From an uncultured Methylophilus sp. (GTDB lineage Bacteria > Pseudomonadota > Gammaproteobacteria > Burkholderiales > Methylophilaceae), in the NCBI GenBank assembly GCA_936943315.1, contig CAKZJM010000337.1, positions 1 to 23,029 of the forward strand: a stretch of 23,029 nucleotides of DNA, read 5' to 3'. Made by a program: the position numbers and the translations under genes. A model generated the notes under the pieces. The model made no database searches. It saw only the letters and a program-made list of their open reading frames with translations, and was not told where the DNA came from. Positions 20,745 to 23,029 of the stretch are shown one piece after another; positions within the stretch are counted from its first letter, which is position 1, and each line of letters starts with the position of its first letter.

Positions 20745-21521
20745 ATGCAAGCCACTAACTTCAACCTGCAAGACTACTTTAAACGTATTGGCTACTCCGG
20801 CCAGCCGTCGACAGATATCGAAACACTGCGGGCACTCATGCGCTGCCAGTTATTCAGTGTGCCGTTTGAGAATCTCGACGTACAGGCGGGAAAAGTGGTT
20901 TCCATGGTGCCTGAGGAGATTGTCGAAAAGCTGGTTTACCGGCAGCGTGGCGGCTATTGTTACGAGGTGAATGGTCTGTTTGCCATGGCTTTGCAGGCGT
21001 TGGGATTTGAGTATCAACTGGTGGCAGCCAGGCCGATGTTTTATCCAGTCAGGCGGCCAAAAACACATATGGCCATTGTGGTGCAGTTAGGCCAGCAAGC
21101 GTGGTTGTGTGATCTCGGGTTTGGCAGTTATGGCATACGCGCACCGATGGCATTCTCGCTGCTGGATCAGGAAGTCACACAGGATAGTGACTGCTTTAAG
21201 TTGAGCGAGACCAGCGACGGTGTTTTTTTACTTCAGGCTAAGGTTGAACAGCACTGGCAACCGCAGTTCGAGTTTAATTTAAGCCCGTGGGAGTTTATAG
21301 ATTTCTATCCGGCCAACCATATGAACTCTACGCATCCCGATGCGATTTTTGTGCAGAAGTTGCTGGTCGTGTTACATACGCCCACCGGAAGACATATTCT
21401 GTTTGGCAATACCTTGAAAACCATTGCCAATGGGGTCGTCGAAAAACGAATTTTGTCAGCCGAAGAACGCTCCGATAGGCTCAAAACGGTGTTTGGTCTG
21501 GCGCCCTCTGAGCAGGGGTGA
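20745..21521 (+). CDS. Arylamine N-acetyltransferase
   Basis: A 258-residue cytoplasmic enzyme that transfers acetyl groups from acetyl-CoA to arylamines or hydrazines, or a related acyl transferase acting in secondary metabolism. The Cys-His-Asp triad is visible: RQRGGYCYEVN (catalytic Cys, about residue 71), THMAIVV (His, about 110) and CDLGFGS (Asp, about 124). The N-terminal PFENLDV motif (about 42-48) is also typical. I start at the ATG 20745 rather than the TTG one codon earlier. It is a monocistronic gene downstream of a structured leader. Confidence 0.93.
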   Translation: MQATNFNLQDYFKRIGYSGQPSTDIETLRALMRCQLFSVPFENLDVQAGKVVSMVPEEIVEKLVYRQRGGYCYEVNGLFAMALQALGFEYQLVAARPMFYPVRRPKTHMAIVVQLGQQAWLCDLGFGSYGIRAPMAFSLLDQEVTQDSDCFKLSETSDGVFLLQAKVEQHWQPQFEFNLSPWEFIDFYPANHMNSTHPDAIFVQKLLVVLHTPTGRHILFGNTLKTIANGVVEKRILSAEERSDRLKTVFGLAPSEQG

Positions 21522-21547
21522 ATGCCTCAACGACGTTAGGTTAGAGG

Positions 21548-21754
21548 CTATCGTTTGTTCACAAGTTTGCGGATCAGGCGATTGGCATTAATGGCTGCCA
21601 GCGTCGCCCCAAACTCGTAGTCGTCAAAACGCGAGGCTTCAATATAAGGCAGGGCAATCAGTTTGCCGTTGACCATACAAATGCGGCATTGATCTTGCCA
21701 GACTTCATGTACTTGCGGTTGCAGCGGGTGTTGGCCGGGGTGGGTGTTTTCCAT
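21548..21754 (-). CDS. Small hypothetical protein
   Basis: A 68-residue protein that I do not recognise. It contains a CRIC cysteine pair (CxxC at about residues 23-26), an EASRFDDYEFGA segment and a basic end (RLIRKLVNKR). It has no membrane segment. It lies between the convergent NAT gene and the dehydrogenase gene, with about 108 bp upstream of it to the latter, holding only a weak 5-bp hairpin (21815-21830). Confidence 0.6.
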   Translation of the reverse strand: MENTHPGQHPLQPQVHEVWQDQCRICMVNGKLIALPYIEASRFDDYEFGATLAAINANRLIRKLVNKR

Positions 21755-21862
21755 TACTTCTCAATAAAACAAGGTGGGTTTGCTTGATTATCTCCCACTG
21801 AAATATTGGCTCAATAGCCTGTTCGGGCTAATCTTGTCAAAAATAGACAGCAAAAAGTTGTG

Positions 21863-22684
21863 TCAGCGATGATCCGGCAGTCTGGCTTTATGCGGCGTCT
21901 TTTTCATGGCCCAATCCCACAGGCCAGCCGGTATCAAACGCATCAGCCGCGCTACGATACCCATTTGCCACGGAATAATGGTAAAACGCTTTTTGGCTGC
22001 AATGGCACGTAATGCTTTTTGGGCAAATACATCCGCATCCATTAAAAATGGCATGGGGTAAGTATTGATATCGGTCATTGGCGTGCGGATATAGCCTGGC
22101 GCGATGGTGGTGACGCGGATGCCATGCGATTGCATTTCTACGCGCAAGCTTTCCAGGTATGTGATGGCTGCGGCTTTGCTGGCGCTATAAGCGCCGGAGC
22201 CCGGCAAGCCACGGATACCGGCGACGCTGGCGATTCCCACCAGTTGTGCAGGCTGGCCGTTAGCTGCAGCGGTTTTCATGCTGGGGATGAACGGCTGGAA
22301 GGTGTGCACCAGACCCATGACATTGGTCTCGAACACCGCCTGAAAAGCCGGGATATCTTCGGCAAACTCGGTCAGCGTGCCACGGCTCACGCCCGCATTG
22401 CCAATGACAATATGCGGGGTGCCCAGGCGGTTTAAAACGTCGTCGGCCATGGCTTGCATTTGCGTTGCCGCGCGCACATCGACGCAGTAAATGTCACAGG
22501 CTGCCTGGTAACGAACGCTTAATTCAGCAGAGAGCGTTTGCAGGGCGGCTTCATTTCTACCGCACAAGACCAATTGTAATTGGGCGCCGTAATGTTCTGC
22601 ATAGGCTTTAGCCAGCGCGGCGCCAAGTCCGCTCGAGGCACCGGTAATCAATACACGTAGAATATTTGCTGGGTTTTGCGGCAT
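21863..22684 (-). CDS. Short-chain dehydrogenase/reductase (SDR)
   Basis: A classical SDR of about 273 residues. The cofactor loop TGASSGLGAALA, the GNAGVS motif, the catalytic Ser (IASVAG) and YSASK (Tyr and Lys) are present in the right order, followed by APGYIRTPMT. The Arg in CGRNEAAL suggests NADP(H) preference. The C-terminus is basic with a hydrophobic, possibly membrane-associated stretch (about 245-265), as in the group that acts on lipid-like substrates; the substrate is unknown. The ATG at 22684 is preferred to a TTG seven codons upstream, although neither has a clear ribosome binding site. It is divergent from the small membrane protein gene. Confidence 0.9.
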   Translation of the reverse strand: MPQNPANILRVLITGASSGLGAALAKAYAEHYGAQLQLVLCGRNEAALQTLSAELSVRYQAACDIYCVDVRAATQMQAMADDVLNRLGTPHIVIGNAGVSRGTLTEFAEDIPAFQAVFETNVMGLVHTFQPFIPSMKTAAANGQPAQLVGIASVAGIRGLPGSGAYSASKAAAITYLESLRVEMQSHGIRVTTIAPGYIRTPMTDINTYPMPFLMDADVFAQKALRAIAAKKRFTIIPWQMGIVARLMRLIPAGLWDWAMKKTPHKARLPDHR

Positions 22685-22751
22685 AAAAACATCGCGGTCA
22701 ATCAATTTTTAATCAGGTAGAATGCCATAAAACCATTTGCGGGGAAACGTA

Positions 22752-23029
22752 ATGAATCTGGAAAAAGTGATTTTTGGCTTTTTTATTATTTTGGCCATGA
22801 CACTCAATTTTGGTTTTTTTGTGGGCGAGATCGATAATCCGCACCATCACCTGCATTACGAATTATATGTGGCGATTGTGGTGAATCTAATCGCCACAGT
22901 GCTCAAATTTGGCGACCGCACCCAGATTGGTGCCATTCATCTCGCCACTAGCCTGGTCGCCGATTTGCAGCTGATTGCCGCCGCCATTATCTGGGTAGCC
23001 GCAGGCAGCAAAGGGGCAGACGCTGAAGT
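22752..23029 (+). CDS. Small membrane protein (DUF6394-like), 5' part
   Basis: The frame from the ATG at 22752 is open to the window end, giving 92 residues of an incomplete gene. Two or three hydrophobic helices are seen: FGFFIILAMTLNFGFFVG (about 8-25), LYVAIVVNLIATVL (about 38-51) and LVADLQLIAAAIIWVA (about 69-84), with a His-rich stretch NPHHHLHYE between the first two. The conserved KFGDRTQIGAIHLATSLVA segment resembles a family annotated as DUF6394; function is unknown. AGGGG-like GGGGAAA sits 5-11 bp before the start. Confidence 0.8.
   Translation, partial: MNLEKVIFGFFIILAMTLNFGFFVGEIDNPHHHLHYELYVAIVVNLIATVLKFGDRTQIGAIHLATSLVADLQLIAAAIIWVAAGSKGADAE

Noticed and set aside
20689..21564. 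The ten-base string TGTTCACAAG occurs at 20691 and again near 21555.
   Set aside because: The second copy lies in the end of a coding region and neither has flanking similarity; a chance repeat is adequate.
21815..21830. Hairpin TAGCC/GGCTA between the dehydrogenase and the small gene as a terminator.
   Set aside because: Only a 5-bp stem and no T-run on either strand.

Overview
The window looks proteobacterial, probably betaproteobacterial and perhaps Methylophilaceae. That taxonomic guess is an impression from the right-hand housekeeping genes, not a database result. It has two parts: positions 1 to about 16907 are accessory DNA belonging to a Tn7-like transposon, and about 16908 to 23029 is ordinary chromosome.

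Accessory part, left to right. (1) The 3' part of a Zn/Cd/Pb-type P-type ATPase. (2) An HU-family gene followed directly by a small membrane-protein gene. (3) A minus-strand operon (5058 down to 2020): a MerR-type regulator, an unknown protein, an M48-like HExxH metalloprotease and a dCTP deaminase/dUTPase-fold protein, a set that resembles a defence cassette. (4) A minus-strand pair (6290 down to 5238): a sigma-factor-like protein and an unknown basic-tailed protein, ending at a strong terminator. (5) Divergent from it, a tightly packed plus-strand run of nine genes (6459-16703): a ubiquitin-like/E2-like fusion, a JAMM peptidase, an E1-like adenylating enzyme, a small two-TM protein, and then a complete tnsA, tnsB, tnsC, tnsD, tnsE set. 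(6) A transposon end with three TnsB-type repeats spread over about 145 bp, spaced like the left end of Tn7.

The most interesting feature is that a bacterial ubiquitin-like conjugation cassette is wired directly into the transposition operon: the spacing from the ubl gene to tnsE is a few bases or an overlap at every junction, with no room for a separate tns promoter upstream of tnsA. The Ubl-E2 fusion contains no cysteine at all, and the E1 lacks a cysteine where ThiF-type enzymes carry one, so classical thioester relay is unlikely. A serine sits about where the E2 catalytic cysteine would be, which fits the serine/oxyester chemistry that I recall being reported for 'Bub' operons. A perfect 14-bp inverted repeat lies inside the small TM gene, between the Ubl module and tnsA. 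The Ubl/tns operon and the sigma-like gene appear to be driven by face-to-face overlapping promoters flanked by an inverted repeat.

Chromosomal part: an EAL-HDOD signalling protein, an Hsp20 chaperone with a near-perfect heat-shock (sigma-32) promoter, the ABC-F translation factor EttA, an arylamine N-acetyltransferase, a small unknown protein, a short-chain dehydrogenase, and the start of a small membrane protein. The orphan intrinsic terminator just outside the transposon end suggests insertion downstream of a plus-strand host gene, as Tn7 does at glmS. That gene, and the other transposon end, lie outside the window or were not recognisable. I found no tRNA, rRNA or CRISPR array, and there is no gene-free stretch longer than 300 bases.
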